Below are positions 23,240 to 35,689 of a stretch of 64,000 nucleotides of DNA, one piece after another. Source of the DNA: Neospora caninum Liverpool. Taxonomy: Eukaryota > Apicomplexa > Conoidasida > Eucoccidiorida > Sarcocystidae. The notes beneath the pieces were generated by a model that did not search any database, was not told where the DNA came from, and worked only from the letters and a program-made list of their open reading frames with translations. The stretch covers positions 4,140,839 to 4,204,838 of the forward strand of contig NC_018395.1 of NCBI RefSeq assembly GCF_000208865.1. The letters are read 5' to 3'. The stretch's first letter is position 1. The number at the start of each line of letters is the position of its first letter. The position numbers and the translations under genes were made by a program.

Positions 23240-24012
23240 TTGCTACCGGTGATGTCTTGCGCACGGTTAGCACTACATCTCTGGGAACATCGGGCACGCC
23301 CGTGCTTGGCCTCAGGCAGCACATGAAACTGTCACACGAATTTCAATTTTGCGGTAGCCGTGTGTCATCTCTGCACACCACACAACAATCCAGCGGAAAA
23401 GTGTAACGGTAGCCTGGACTGGACCCTTGCATGCGCTCCACGAATGGAACAATCGCGCATGTACGAGCCAATCCCTTGCCGCGCACTCAGAGCCTTGACG
23501 CTTCACGCCTTTTCTCTTCAACTCTAGCATCGAAGAAATCATCGTTCATTCAAGTTGCTACCAGTGTGAGGGTTACCTGCGAGAACCTCGGACTGCGGAT
23601 GACATGGCCCTGCCTAGCATCGGCGCAGCTTGTTCGCCCCTTAATCGCGATCTGGAAGCGGCAGCGACGGTCTGCAGTGTCTTGACCCGTTCGCGGGAGG
23701 GAACGCACCCTTATCGGAACCTTGCCGTAGGGAAAGTGACATCTCTTCGATAGACTCTCATCTGTTTTTAGTTTCCTCATACACTAAAAGTACTCTGTTG
23801 TCTCATTGTTCCGGATCGGCAGAGTCTCAAAAATATATTTACTGTATAGCGGGGGAGGCGCAGCTGCAACGGCTCGCGGCGGTCTGTACATACACCTGTA
23901 AGCCGGCACTAGCGAACTGCAAACGCTCTTTCAGGTGACTGCGATCCGAGGTGCATAGCATGACCATATGCGGGGTATGCTTTAACCTGTGGACCGAGCT
24001 TTTGGACCGAAA
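23240..24012. other. Divergent intergenic region (putative shared promoter)
   Basis: Separates the starts of the minus-strand methyltransferase and the plus-strand secreted-protein gene, so it probably holds both promoters. Frames here are short and mutually overlapping. Nothing specific is recognised. Confidence 0.5.
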
Positions 24013-24561
24013 ATGAAGGTGGCCTTTGCGACAGCGGCTCTTGCCGCTTCTCTCGTTAGCGGGTGTGGCGCGTACTCTCCGGTTAGAGGAAATCTGAACC
24101 GTGAACCGCCAGCACTTCCTCTACAGGAAGAGTACCCCGTCAACACTCTCGACACTAAAGCTCCCAAGGTAGATCTGTGTGAGCTCTTTAAGGGCCACCA
24201 CCCCTCGTGCACGCATTTAAAATGTGCTCTGCAGGCGCGGCAAATCATGTATGAGGAAGGGATTCCGGGTAACCGTCCTGCAAGATGCCATGCGCGAAGC
24301 TCGGGAACCACGGCTTATCCCTTTCAGATATATTTCCTGTGAATCAGCCAGGTGAGGGTGGACTGATTTCTGCTACGAGCGCTGTAACAGTTCGAGTGGA
24401 TTTCCGCAGGGGAAGAAACCTTGCCGGATTCCCACAACGAGTACGCGGAGTATGTAATTGTGAACTCGCCGAATGCGACCGTGCGCAACTTTGGCACAAA
24501 CCCGAACAAGAACGTCCTAATTAACAACTCGAGAGGGCAAGCAGCTAGCTTTTGTGTCTGA
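24013..24561 (+). CDS. Small secreted protein of unknown function
   Basis: Two exons, 24013-24268 and 24410-24561, joined across a GTAACC donor and a TTTCCGCAG acceptor, give 135 aa. The N-terminus MKVAFATAALAASLVSGCGA is a textbook signal peptide. The mature part has four or five cysteines (CELF, SCTHLKC, final SFCV) and several Asn-X-Ser/Thr sites (NAT, NNS). The spacing of these features suggests a small folded extracellular or vacuolar protein. No known surface, microneme or dense-granule family is recognised. The first ATG of the exon is used; the upstream in-frame GTG is not needed. Confidence 0.72.
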
Positions 24562-24906
24562 GAATCCCGTGCCTGATGATCTCGCCTGTGCAGACCAGTG
24601 CGTGTTGAATTCTCACCTCATGCCCCTTCAACAGCGGCCTTAAAGGTGAGTATGCCGTTTCTTCAACGTTCGATCGTCATCGAACCTATCCCTCTACTTT
24701 ATCAAGACGTTCGATAATACGGGCACAGCCACCATAGAAGGGAAGCCGCCCGCATTAACATGAGGCCTAAAGCATCTTTCCAGGGGTTTGCTCACTACCT
24801 ATTCATGAGGGCGTCACTTTTGAGGCTTAACGGTACAATCCTTGACACAGAGGAAAGAAGGGGTGTTCCCTGAAAGAATGATGTTTTTCGACTACACACT
24901 CCCACG
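24562..24906. other. Convergent 3' spacer
   Basis: Short spacer between the stop of the secreted-protein gene (+) and the stop of the RAP gene (-). It must contain both polyadenylation regions. No gene is seen. Confidence 0.6.
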
Positions 24907-27900
24907 TCATCGCCCGGCACTCGATGGCTCCTTCCAATCTGGCGACCTCTCACAAAGAACTTGAGTGGCAATGGCGTCACGAAGTGCTCCACACCTTTCT
25001 TCCCTTGTGCGAAGCTTGAGCCAGGCCTTCCGTCGCACACCAACGTAGTTCCAACCCAGAATATTCATGTGCCGCCTCTTCAGTCTCGCCATACCCAGTA
25101 ATTCTCCACTGATGGGGCAGTAGTTGCCTTCACTGAGGAGGTCCATCGCGACATTGGTCTTTTTCGGACTTCCAGCGTTCGGGCTGCAAGACACACAACG
25201 CCCGCAACCGAATTTCCTGTGCGCCAGTTCGTCTCGACCGTGCCTTAAGTTGCTAACTGTCTTTGTGAGATGAACGTACCTGATCGTGAACTTCGCGTCG
25301 AACGTGTAGGCGCCTTTGGATCCTAGCACTTGTGCGTCAAAACCCATCTCTTGCATGCACGCTTTTAGCTCGGGATGATATGCCTGGCGGCACACGCAGG
25401 CGAAAATCAGAGACACAGCTCACGAAAATGACAACACAGAAGAGGAACGACGGGCGTGACCGTTTCACTGTCGCGAGGCAATCTTACCTGGTGTTCATGT
25501 TCCAGAAAAGGCTGCTGATGCTGTTCCGCAAGAAGTTGGATCGATTGAGGAACGCTTTCTAGGAAGCTGGAGAACTGCACACATTTGCGACACGAGCGAG
25601 CCAGCTCAGCCAGTGTAGACGGCCTTTTTGTGCGGAACAATCTGGCTACTCTCTTGTGACACAGGTGCTCTTTTCCGTGGCATGCAGCTCCTGCCGTGTA
25701 GGACCAGGTGGCTGCGCGCAGCGTTACCCACGAGTTGCTCAGCTTACCTCTAACAAAATTGTGAACATCAGACGGCGTAGCTGATTGATGCCTCGGATGT
25801 CGTCCTCTCCACCGCTTTGAAGAAAATTGTCAAGCAGAGTTTGGTACAGGTGCTGCGTCAGGTAGCAAGCATACAAGGCGGCCGGCTGTTGGTGGTTGCC
25901 AATCGAGAGGCTGCTTCCCTGCTGGGTCCCGTGAAATCACTGCCTTTTCCACCTACCTGGTGGAAAAAACCCGAGAGCGCAAGGCCATCCAAGAGATTCA
26001 GTAGTTGCTGCGCATTGAATGCAACCTGTGAAAGCCATCCACCACCGAGAGAGAACACAAATGGACTAGGGCGGTGACGGTACGCCGTCATCAAAATGCG
26101 AAACAAAGAGAGACAGCCACGCAAAGGCCGCTACCACCTCTGCCAAGCGTGACTGCGGCAGCGCCACCAGCGTTCCTCGTCTCCACTCCTGTGACTCGCT
26201 GTTTTCGCTGGACCACTTATCTACGAAGGAGCATGCACGAATGGGCAGGGAGCGAAGAATCAACACCTGTGGGCGTCTGCAGCTGTTGCTGTGGCCGTAC
26301 CTGCAGCTTTGTCGCGTGCTCGACCACAGCGGCGAAAAGACGTTCGTCGGCAAATCCAACTTTGCCGGCCGCATGCACGATGCTAGAAATTTCCGCGGGT
26401 GACATACAGTCCATGCGATCCTGTTTAAGCACAACACATGCAACACGGGAAGAACCGTACACCTACACCACGGGGGTCTCTTCCTGTGGCAGTGTGGGAA
26501 GCCCAGCTTTCCGTTGGTGCTTACCGTTGCCGCTTTTGCCAGGGCTCTCCATGTCGCTTCCTCGCGCACGCCAAGCCTGCCCAGCGCGTAAGCCAGTTGC
26601 GCGACCGTGATCTCCTCCAGGGTACAGGCAGCCCTGGAAACACGTCGAAAGAGGATTCAGTTTCACGGCTTAGCTGTGCAGCTGCAAACCCAGAAAAAAG
26701 GACGCTTGCAAACGCTGTCGTAAAATACGGAGCTTACTTCTGGATCCTGTCGCAACACAGCTGTATTAGCTTTTTTTCACGGAAATTCAGTGAAGCGAAG
26801 CCGTACAACAGCATCGATAAGCTGGCGTTGGAAAACTGAAAGCTCATCCGATCGTCGCTTAGTCGTCGGCCGATGCGCTTGAGTAACTGCGTGTCTAAAA
26901 GACAATACTTCGACGAGGCCAGAACGTAGAGGGCCAACTCCTTGTCCGACAGGCGATGAACAGATTGCTTGATTAAGTTGTTTGACCGGTAAACCAAGCG
27001 CCATGGTACGACGCCAATGAGCGCGCACTCATAGATGATGTACACCAGATAACGGGGATGAAATTCCGCAAGGCGGCTTTCCACAATGGACGCGCATAGG
27101 CGAAGGCAACGGAGGTATGGCCAATCGGATCGTCCGTCTGACTCCGTGGTATTGCAGTTGTACCTGCCAAGACGCATGCACCAAGACGAACGCACTTGGA
27201 ACCAAACACGGTTGCAGCCTCTTGGGAGTACAGTTAGTATTCGTCGGACCATTCGCAGTTTACGGCTCCGGACACGTCAAAAACCCTCTGACGACCTAAA
27301 TACGCAGCTGAACGTCTTGGGTCGTGGGGATGCTTCTCTTTTAGTAAAGGCAAAAGGAAAAAGACGCTGGATAACCACGTTTAGCATGCACGGCAGCCGT
27401 ACCTTCGGAGGGTGTAAAGGACGCAGATGATGTCTCGCTCGTTGAGCCTGCGGGATCCCTGGAGGATGTACTTTAGCATGTGCCTCAGGTGTCTGTGCAC
27501 TTCAGCCTTCCTGCTGGCGAAGCACGACATCGCGTGGGCCACCTGGCTGAAGGTGATCCCGCTGACCGGCGCCGATGGACTCTGCACAAACAGAGCGCCC
27601 CGGACCCCGACGAAAAGGTTCCTTCCTTCAGTCTCCTACGGTGGGTTCAGCAGATTCCAATTGCTAACTCGCGTCGCCACCAACTGACTCGTCTCGTTTT
27701 CCAGTGACCACGTGGAGTTGTTGCGAGGCGTGCACGCAGCACTGACCGGACTCAGCAGTCGGGGACGACCCTCCGTGGAGTCAGTTCAGTCTGGCAGAAA
27801 AGCGCGCGAGGAGCGGTTCTCCGTGCAGTTCCCGAGGACTTACTTTTGTGAGCCGAACAATGTGTCGGGCGACCGTCTTCCACATGATGTCAGTGCCGTT

Positions 27901-28683
27901 CAGTTTCAGTTCTCGGCAGGACACAGCAAGAGCCTGGAGCTGGGCAGGAGAAAGGTCTTTGGCGCTCGCGTGGATGCCGCGCAGCAGGGCGAGGAATCGC
28001 TCGTCGAGGCTCAGTTGACTGAACGTCATGCTGGTTCGCGCAACCTCCTGGAGGTGAAAGACCTTGAGCGAGAGTTTCGTCTCGTCGGTATACTGCTGGA
28101 CAGCGTGCAAAGTCATCAACACTTTCTTCTCCTCTTCTCGAGACGCAAAAGGCACCGTAAACGGTGGGCATATTCGCGCGTAGGCTCCAGGGGTGGACGC
28201 TGCCGCCGGCGCAACCAGTGGAGCACCGAGCTGCGAATAAGATCGGGTCTGCACAGCCGAGTGGCGCGAGGAAAAGCCGCGTGGAGTGTTTCTAAACGCG
28301 GGCCTCGCCGCGGAGGCGACACACCAAGTCGCTCCCGATTCGTCTTCTACTGGGCACATGCATCGTTCGGGTCGCCCGATGCGTGTTTTGGGTCCGGTTT
28401 CCCACAGGGGAGCCTCCCACGGACGCGGGAGGTCAGGACTTGCCCCGTGGCCGAATCTACGAGATCCGGGGGGAACGAAGGATTCCAGTGGATGCAAGCT
28501 CCGCGTCGGAGGTTCCTTGGCAAGTTCCACGCCTCTTGCCGCTTCGGAACGAAAAACACGCGCTCGGGGACAGCGAAACGGACGACGAACGAGGGTCAAC
28601 CGCTTCGAAAGAACGTCTCGCGTCAGCTCTGGCGAAACGAGCCTCGGCCCAGACACCCCGAGAGGGAACTTTCCCGAAGGCAT
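24907..28683 (-). CDS. RAP-domain helical-repeat protein (organelle RNA-binding family)
   Basis: Eleven exons chain in phase to about 843 aa: 27844-28683, 27403-27581, 26738-27163, 26525-26633, 26301-26420, 26084-26188, 25957-26025, 25748-25885, 25488-25652, 25280-25383 and 24907-25183. The start of exon 25488-25652 is the least certain edge. The long middle part is all-helical, of the FASTK/HPR type seen in apicomplexan RAP proteins. Examples are LSPAQLQALAVSCRELKL, RLAEFHPRYLVYIIYECAL, LSDKELALYVLASSKYCLL and ITVAQLAYALGRLGV. The C-terminus carries a RAP domain: YTFDAKFTI...KKTNVAMDLL...ARLKRRHMNILGWNYVGV...AWLKL. RAP proteins act on mitochondrial or plastid RNAs, for example fragmented rRNAs. 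The basic Arg/Pro/Ser-rich N-terminus (MPSGKFPL..., about 150 residues) may be a targeting region. The exact RNA target is unknown. Confidence 0.85.
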
Positions 28684-29733
28684 CTTCTGGAGATTTCGAA
28701 AATCATTCTGGAACGGAAAACTGGAGCGAACGCGCCGTTTCCCGCGAAGGCTAGGAACTCCAGGCTGAATTTGCGTCGGACGACGAGGACGGCAAGAGGA
28801 GAGTCGAGGCAGGGATCAAACCCGGGAGAGGGCGACGCAGACCATTTCGACAACTGGTGGAAGAGATCTTCGTCTCCAACTTGACGGAATCGAGTCTCTG
28901 ACAGCCACACATGCACACGTATTTCTGCGTACTGCTCTCCGACGGTGGTTTCCTTTCCTCTGGAGTGGCGACACAACGAATCGAGACGGCAACCGCCATC
29001 AGAAACGCCTTTCCTCTGGAGTCAAAACAGCGTTTGAAGAAGTGCATGAAGCCGCGCCGGGCACGTCGAGACTGGCGACTGTGTTTTGTCGCATTGGGGC
29101 TCTCGAGTCAAAATGCATGCGCGGTGAAAAACCCGTGCATGAACTCGCCACTCATGGGCACACGCCTCCCCCGTCGATTCGCCCTCGCGCGGGTCTCCTA
29201 AGGTTTTGCCGCCTTCTCGATCATCCCAGAGCTTATCCACCCTTCTCCTCTGTGTTTTCTGAGCTTCCTGAGGTTTGGACTGAACCCGAAGGTCGCGGAT
29301 TTCCCAGCAACGAACCGCCCGGAGCAGCCTACAGGGTTCCGGCGCGGCACGCGGCTGTGTCTTGTCGACAGAGGACCAAGAAACCCGAAACGCGAGTCGT
29401 GAGCAAACGCGTTCCGAGTGAGAGCGAAATCCGCGTTCTCGCATCCTCCTCTGAAGAGGGAAACGATATCCACTTGCTGTCCGTGGGTCTCCGGAAACGA
29501 AAAAAAAAGCGAGGTTTGCGACGAGCCGCGACGGTGTGCGGTCTTCTTCGATGCTTCGCGGGCCGCCACCCAGATTGATGTTTCTGACATTCAGTGGATT
29601 TTAGAAAAACGTCCATGTCGCGTCTGCGAACCACTTGTTTCCGCTTCCTTCTCGAAAGCTCGAATGCCAACTGGTCAGACGATACGCCGCCACAGGAAAG
29701 GCGAAGCGCAGAATGCAGAATTGTAGGAGATGA
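28684..29733. other. Upstream region of the RAP gene with a coding-like + strand ORF
   Basis: Expected to hold the RAP-gene promoter and 5' leader. A single + strand frame of 178 codons (29042-29578) has reasonable composition in its second half (VFSELPEVWTEPEGRGFP..., LASSSEEGNDIHLLSVGLRK). It has no recognised domain and no splice support, so it is not called as a gene. Confidence 0.4.
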
Positions 29734-29806
29734 GCACCAGTGGCGCAATGGATAGCGCGTATCCCTCCTAAGGATAAGGTTGTGGGTTCGAGTCCCATCT
29801 GGTGTG
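29734..29806 (+). tRNA. tRNA-Arg (anticodon CCT)
   Basis: A full cloverleaf folds by eye. The acceptor stem GCACCAG pairs with CTGGTGT (one G-U), and the D stem is GCGC/GCGC. The anticodon stem TATCC/GGATA encloses loop CTCCTAA with anticodon CCT at 29767-29769. The T arm is TGGG-TTCGAGT-CCCA. It decodes AGG. There is no intron and no encoded CCA, as usual for a nuclear eukaryotic tRNA gene. Confidence 0.95.
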
Positions 29807-30650
29807 GGTTTCTTTATCCAGTTTTGTTTGGGTGCAATCCCGCTTTCCTTGTTTATTTCCCTTTTTCCGTTCTTTCCAGTTCTAAATTCACCCCGGAGAA
29901 CCTGCCTGTCTGGTGATGAGAACGGTGTCTGTCTGACTCCTCGGCCTCGCCTCTCCGCCGTACCTTTGTCTCTCGCGATGCTCCGCCGGACAGTTCACCT
30001 GGTTGCCTAGGAAGAGGTCGCCTGTACATCTGCTGATCACGCCTCTCTTCTTGTCGGTTTCTCGGCCCTTTTCAGGCTTCTCTCTCTTTTGTCGCAACTC
30101 GGTCTTGTTCCGCCCGTCGCTTCCCCGTTCTCGCAGCGTTTAGCCTCCCCCCAGTGACGCCCGTTAAAACCGTCGCCCACGACCTGTGCAGCCGATTGCA
30201 TCGCCTGTCGCCTTCGCCTCGCGTTTCCTTTCTCGCCCGTTTAGCCTTACCTTCCTCAGCCCAACAAATCTGTTTTCTCTGCCTTTTTCTGTCGAGACTC
30301 TGGACACGCCTTCTGCGGTGTCTCTTCGCTCTCGCAGCGCGGCGTCTCCTCCGGCGTTCTCAACCGCAGTTCCGGCCTCCGCGTTGGCCCCGACCCAGTT
30401 TCTGGACTGCCTCGGTTCCGGCTTCTCCGCAGTTCGCCCTCCAATTCGTCCCCGTCTCCCCGCTACTCGCGCCTTCCGTGTTTCGTCTGTGCTTGTCTGC
30501 TGGTCCAGCTCTGCGTTCCGTCGAGAGCGTCGACGCCGCTCGTGTTCGGCTGTGGCCTTTCGGCTCTGCGCGACGCCTCCTTTTCGCTGACGGCTCTCTA
30601 TCTCTCTTGTGTGAAGCCCGCTGTCTTCTCTCTCCTGCTGGGGTGTGAAG
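29807..30650. other. tRNA 3' flank and lipoate-ligase promoter/5' leader
   Basis: C/T-rich on the + strand, as often seen ahead of coccidian start codons. Open frames on both strands here lack domains. Transcription of the ligase gene probably starts within this interval. Confidence 0.5.
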
Positions 30651-33421
30651 ATGTCGCTGGCGAGGCGGACGCAACAGCCGCTCTTGGCGCTGCCGCCCAG
30701 AGCCGTTTTCTCTCGCGGTCTCGGTCCCGGCTTCGCTCCGCCTTTCCAGTCGAGGAGGCGAAGCTGCGCTCGCAGGGATCCGTCCACCTCTTGGTTGTCT
30801 CCTTCCGTTGCTTTGCCTCCTCTCCGTAACTCTCTCCTGTCTGCCTCCGCGCACCATGCGTCTCTGCCGACGTCGTTTCCCGCCTTCCACGACCCGCGCA
30901 AGGCTCACTTTTCAACTGTCCAGACACACGAGGAGACACACGAGACCTCGACGGCCCCCCGCATTTTGTCTTCGTCGTCCTCAGATATCGTCGAAAACTT
31001 GGCAGCAGAATGCTTTCTCGTCGATGTCTTTGGGCGAGGCCATGGCCTTCCAGCCTCGGCTGGGGAAGGCGCCGAACGGGCGAAGGCGGAGAACGCCGAG
31101 AGTGCAGCTAAACAGAGAACCGAACGGAGAGACTTGCGAGCGCCTCTTCTGTTCCTCTGGAGAAACGACAAAACCATCGTTATTGGCCGCCACCAAAATG
31201 CGTGGAGCGAATGTAACATTCAAAAAATGGACGAGAGTGGGGTCAAACTCGCCAGGCGCTACACAGGAGGCGGCGCTGTCTACCAGGTAAAACGTCGCCT
31301 CCCTCTCTCCCTTGTTTCCTTTTCCCCTTCCCTGTCCCTTCTTCCTTTTCACCCTTCTGTGGCGTCTTTGCCCCACTGTCTCTCCCTTTTGCCTCTCTCT
31401 GTTCACATCTCGGTCACACACTCGCAACGCTCTTTCTTCTGCGTCGAGCACGCCGTGTTTTGCCTACCCCGCTGTTCAGGATCTTGGAAACACGTGCTTC
31501 ACGTTCTTGGACCCTGTCGCGACGCACAACAAGGAAAGGAACAACAAAATCATTCTTCGCGCACTGGAGAAGGCCTTTGGAATCAAATGCAGTGCCAGCG
31601 GCAGAAACGATCTCGTTGCCTCAGACGGCCGGAAGGTGAGGAGACGTTCGTGGAAGCACGAAAATCCTCTTGTTCAGACAGAACACCTGTTTCCAAGGAA
31701 ACCGAAAAGACCGACCTCGAACACGCAAGGGAAGACACCGCCCAGTGGGAAACCCACCAGAGAGGGCCGGTGAGATTCCAGTGCATCCCGAAACGACGGG
31801 AACTCTCTGCAGAGCTGCCGAAGCGATTCGACCTGCATCCTCAAGCGCTCGGACAGGAAAGGCCTTTGTCGCATCTTCACCCGTCCATTCTGCTTTTCCG
31901 TCTCTCCAGTGCACTCTCCGTCGTTCTTGCCTAACACTGGTCTCTCCGCTTGCGCCGCCTCGTTCGCAGTGCCGCCTCTTATAGGTTTCCAGTCTCTGCT
32001 TCTTGAGCTCTTCCTTCACTTCTCTGCCTTTCCCGTCTCCATCTTTTCTCTCCGCGCCTCCCGCTGTCTCGGCAGTTTTCAGGCGCGGCGTATTCGAAAC
32101 TTCCCCACGGATGGCTTCACCACGGTGCGTCGAATGCGGGAAGCGCAGAACAGTTTCGCAAAGACAAAACGGAACGGAAAACCACACATGAAAGGCCACA
32201 GGGAAGCACTGACAGAGGCATGCACAGAGAAACATCCCACCTGCGTGTACACAGGATTGTTTCCGTCTTGAAATACTTTCGCTGCAAGGGATCGGCGAGT
32301 TTTTTCGGCACCGCGTGAACATGTTTGTAGACTTCCACGTGGACGGAAGAATGTTCGACGTCTATCCTTGCAGTCGAATGCCCACTTATATGCCTGCTAG
32401 TCTTCGATGTGTACGGATAGAGGATTGCTATAAATACGAATAAATGTGCAAAAATGCATCGGTGCATGCTGGTGTTTTACGCCGTGATGGTGGCGTTGCC
32501 TCTTAGGTACTGTGATGCGCGAAGTGGACTGTGAGGCCTTGGGGCGGTATCTGACGCCGAGCAAGGAGAAACTGGCAAGCAAAAGCATCAAGAGCGTTAC
32601 GTCTCGCGTGGTCAATTTGAAGACTCTGCATGCAGGGATTACACACGACAACGTACGTGAACAACGCCTTTCTTCTGGGTGTACACCCGCATGCAGAGAT
32701 GCCGATGCGCACATCCTACTACAGACACATGGATACTGCTGTGCGTTCATCGACATACACATAAGCAAATAGGCGCGCATGCGTCATCTCACCTGCATCT
32801 CGCCATGCAGTCCATGCGCGCCGGAAAGGCGTCTGACGCTGTGTGGGCTCTTTCTCCACTGCGTCTCTCCCCGGAGGCTGTCTCTTTTCTCGCAAACCAT
32901 GATTCTTCCTCTGGTCCTGGCGAGCTTGTCCCTCCGCTTCTCCTCGGGCGCGTCGCACAGCGTTTCGCCGTCCGCGCGCTGCCTCACGTTTCGGCTGCTG
33001 CTGAGTGTGCATCTGGGCGGTTTCTTGTTGCCCGTCGTTCTCTTGGCGCTGCTTGAGTTCGGCTGCGCTGTCGTCTTGTTCGCCTCCTCAGCTGTGCGAT
33101 GCCATCACTGACTCTTTTCTGGAGGAGTACGGATCGTCAGCCGACCGCAATGTCGTGCGAGGAATGGACTCCGTCGAGAATCTCCAGCTTGAAGGCACCG
33201 AGTACCGCATGCGCGAACACCCTGTCTTCCAAAACCACTTTAGGACGCTCTCCAACTGGGAGTGGCGGTATGGGCACAGCCCCGCCTTTGAGCGCTCGCT
33301 CTCGCATCGCTTTCCATGGGGATCTTTTGTAAGTTCCCCAGATCCTTTTACATGTGGCAATATAAAAAGACCCTTCGATCTGTGGATAGGGATATACGCA
33401 TATCTTTAGATACTTATACAG

Positions 33422-33465
<44 letters not shown>

Positions 33466-34836
33466 ATGCATATCGACATGTGTATATGCATCTCTGCCCA
33501 CATGATTCTTACCTGTATGTATTTTGAAAGATGTGGAAGCTCTGTTTTGATTCGTTGGATTTAGGGCGGCGCTGCGCGGCCTCGGGTTTTATCTTTCTGT
33601 CTCTGTCCCGCCCTACGAGAGCGACACCAAACAAGAGGACACGCATCTGCAAGACAGCCATCCCCTTGAATGCCGACACAGACTTGCGGGAAGCGAAATG
33701 GAGTTTTTGCTGGCGGGTTGGGTTTTGCATGCAGGACGTCCACGTCAATGTCGCCCAAGGCTACGTCACCGACGCGAAGATCTACTCGGATTGTCTCTTC
33801 CCTGACCTCGTCGACGCCTTCACTGAGGCGGTTCGTGGTGAGTGTTGACACGTGCAGAAATGGAAAGCAAGGTTCATCCACACAGCCTCGCAAGCCACGC
33901 GCGGCCGCCTACCTCGAATCTGGAGATTCGCTGTCACAGACCCCGCAGAAAATGCGTGTGGCGGACCGGTGTTTGCAGTGTCTCTGTTTTCTTCATGTGC
34001 GGTTTCCAAGCCTATATGCGTATCTTCACCAAAAGCGTAGAGGCATATAAAGCCGTGAACATGCGTATGGAACAGATGCACACACGTGGGGGTTCCGTCT
34101 CCGTGTTAAACGAGAAGCCGGTGCTCACGGCCATCAGCCATAGCGCGTGGACGACGTCTCGTCTGGATGTACAGAGCGTAGCGTGGGGTTGGATGCTGGA
34201 GACGCCACCGAAACGTGTGTTTCTGTTCTTTCTCCAGGATGCCGCTTCACTGAATTGGAATTAAGGCGCGCGATTCTCGATATCACACGTAAGCGCCTTG
34301 TTTGCACTTTGCTCCGCGGGTGCCTTCCTCGTTTCTTCGCCGTCCGGCTCGTTGACGGTTTGCCCGCCGCAGAGTCAGTTGTGCAAGTGGTCAGAGGCGT
34401 TTCACCTCGGGAGGAGTCGCGGACCCCTCTTTCAGCGCGCGCCCGCGTTGGAGAGTCAGCTGGGAGACGAAAAGACACCACGGCGACAGACGGAATGCAG
34501 GCAGCTCTTCTGGGGCCGCGTCGCGTGTCCCCCAGCAGTCACGCCTTCTCTCTCTGCGTAAAAGATTTCCAGCGAAAGCCGTTGCAGGCGGCTCTGTCTT
34601 GTCCGGGGGTCCCTCGACGGCGCTTTGCCCGTCTCCTTTTTCGTTTCGTGGTCCGGCTTTGCAAGAGGCCGTTTTCCGCCTCTTCGCCTTGCTGGTTTTC
34701 TTTGTCTCTGGACCCGACGCGTTGCCTCTGGTATCTGTGTGTGCCTTGTGTGCTTCCAGTGGAGAAGACCTCGCCAGAGCTCGACTGTTTCCTGCGCGAC
34801 TTCGCCGACTGGCTGTCGACGGCCAGTCAGGAATGA
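30651..34836 (+). CDS. lplA: Lipoate-protein ligase, predicted mitochondrial
   Basis: Eight exons chain in phase to 484 aa: 30651-31286, 31480-31635, 32076-32124, 32507-32652, 33092-33328, 33735-33837, 34238-34288 and 34760-34836. Lipoate-ligase landmarks in order: [19 protein letters not shown], the [20 protein letters not shown] signature, [12 protein letters not shown] with the expected catalytic Lys, [32 protein letters not shown], and a C-terminal domain beginning [12 protein letters not shown]. The enzyme uses ATP to attach scavenged lipoate to 2-oxoacid dehydrogenase E2 and glycine-cleavage H proteins. The N-terminus ([20 protein letters not shown]..., Arg-rich, no acidic residues at first) looks like a mitochondrial presequence, fitting lipoate salvage in the mitochondrion of these parasites. 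The first ATG of the exon is used. Confidence 0.93.
33423..33463. repeat. (TA)n microsatellite
   Basis: About 20 TA repeats within the intron 33329-33734 of the lipoate-ligase gene. Confidence 0.9.
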
Positions 34837-35689
34837 GGCCGACGGTGCGACATCGTCAGAAGAGAGGGAAGAAACCAACTCTAGTCTTGCATTTGCCTCT
34901 CTTCTCGCCCGTTGCACGTCGCGTTCCTCGTTTCGCTGCCTCGTCCCTCTTCGTCCACCTCTCTCCGTAGCGTCATCTTCCTCGTTCTTCTTCCAGTTCT
35001 CCGACTGGCTCTCTGTGTTCTGGGCATTGGTGTCTCTCTCACGTTTTCTGGAGCGAGAGAAGAATGGCGAGAGCCGCGCCACGAAGGACCAGACCGAGAC
35101 TGAGGAACGGCGCGTCTCTTTCGGCCTCTCAGAGAACACTCCGGAAGTCTTGGAGTCGCGTGCACCGTTCGAGGCTTCTCAAAACGACCTCGGGAGAGGC
35201 GTGGCGGTGTTTCTGGCCGCGATTCCAAGTGCCCATATTTGCGATCCGGGGCAGAGCCGGCACACACAGGGGCCATGTTTGTCTGTCCAAAAGTGAGAAC
35301 CACCGCAGTCTTGCAACTTGCGTCTTGACGTGGAAATGAAACCAAATGAACTGAAGGCGCGTTTCCACTCCAAAACAAGGCTACTAGTTGTCTCATACAA
35401 ACATATATATATATATATATATATTTAGAAACCCAGATATACGTATCAAGATGCACATGGTGAAGCCCGAAGAATGTCTACATACATATTTATGTATAGG
35501 CAAAGAGAAAGGAGATGGAAGAACAGATGAGGGAAGGAAAGATCCTGGGCCCCCGATGCCAGAGTTTCTGTTGCAGCGAGTGGCCACGTAGGCTCCTGCA
35601 TTTGACGGCCCAGGAAGGCCGCGAAGAAAGACGAGAAGAGTGACACAGCGAGGAGCAGTTGTCCCGTCGTGACAGGAACTAGATTCGAC

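Noticed and set aside
29601..29798. Minus-strand ORF beginning MGLEPTTLSLGGI
   Set aside because: It is the antisense of the tRNA-Arg gene; this is a well-known false ORF pattern.
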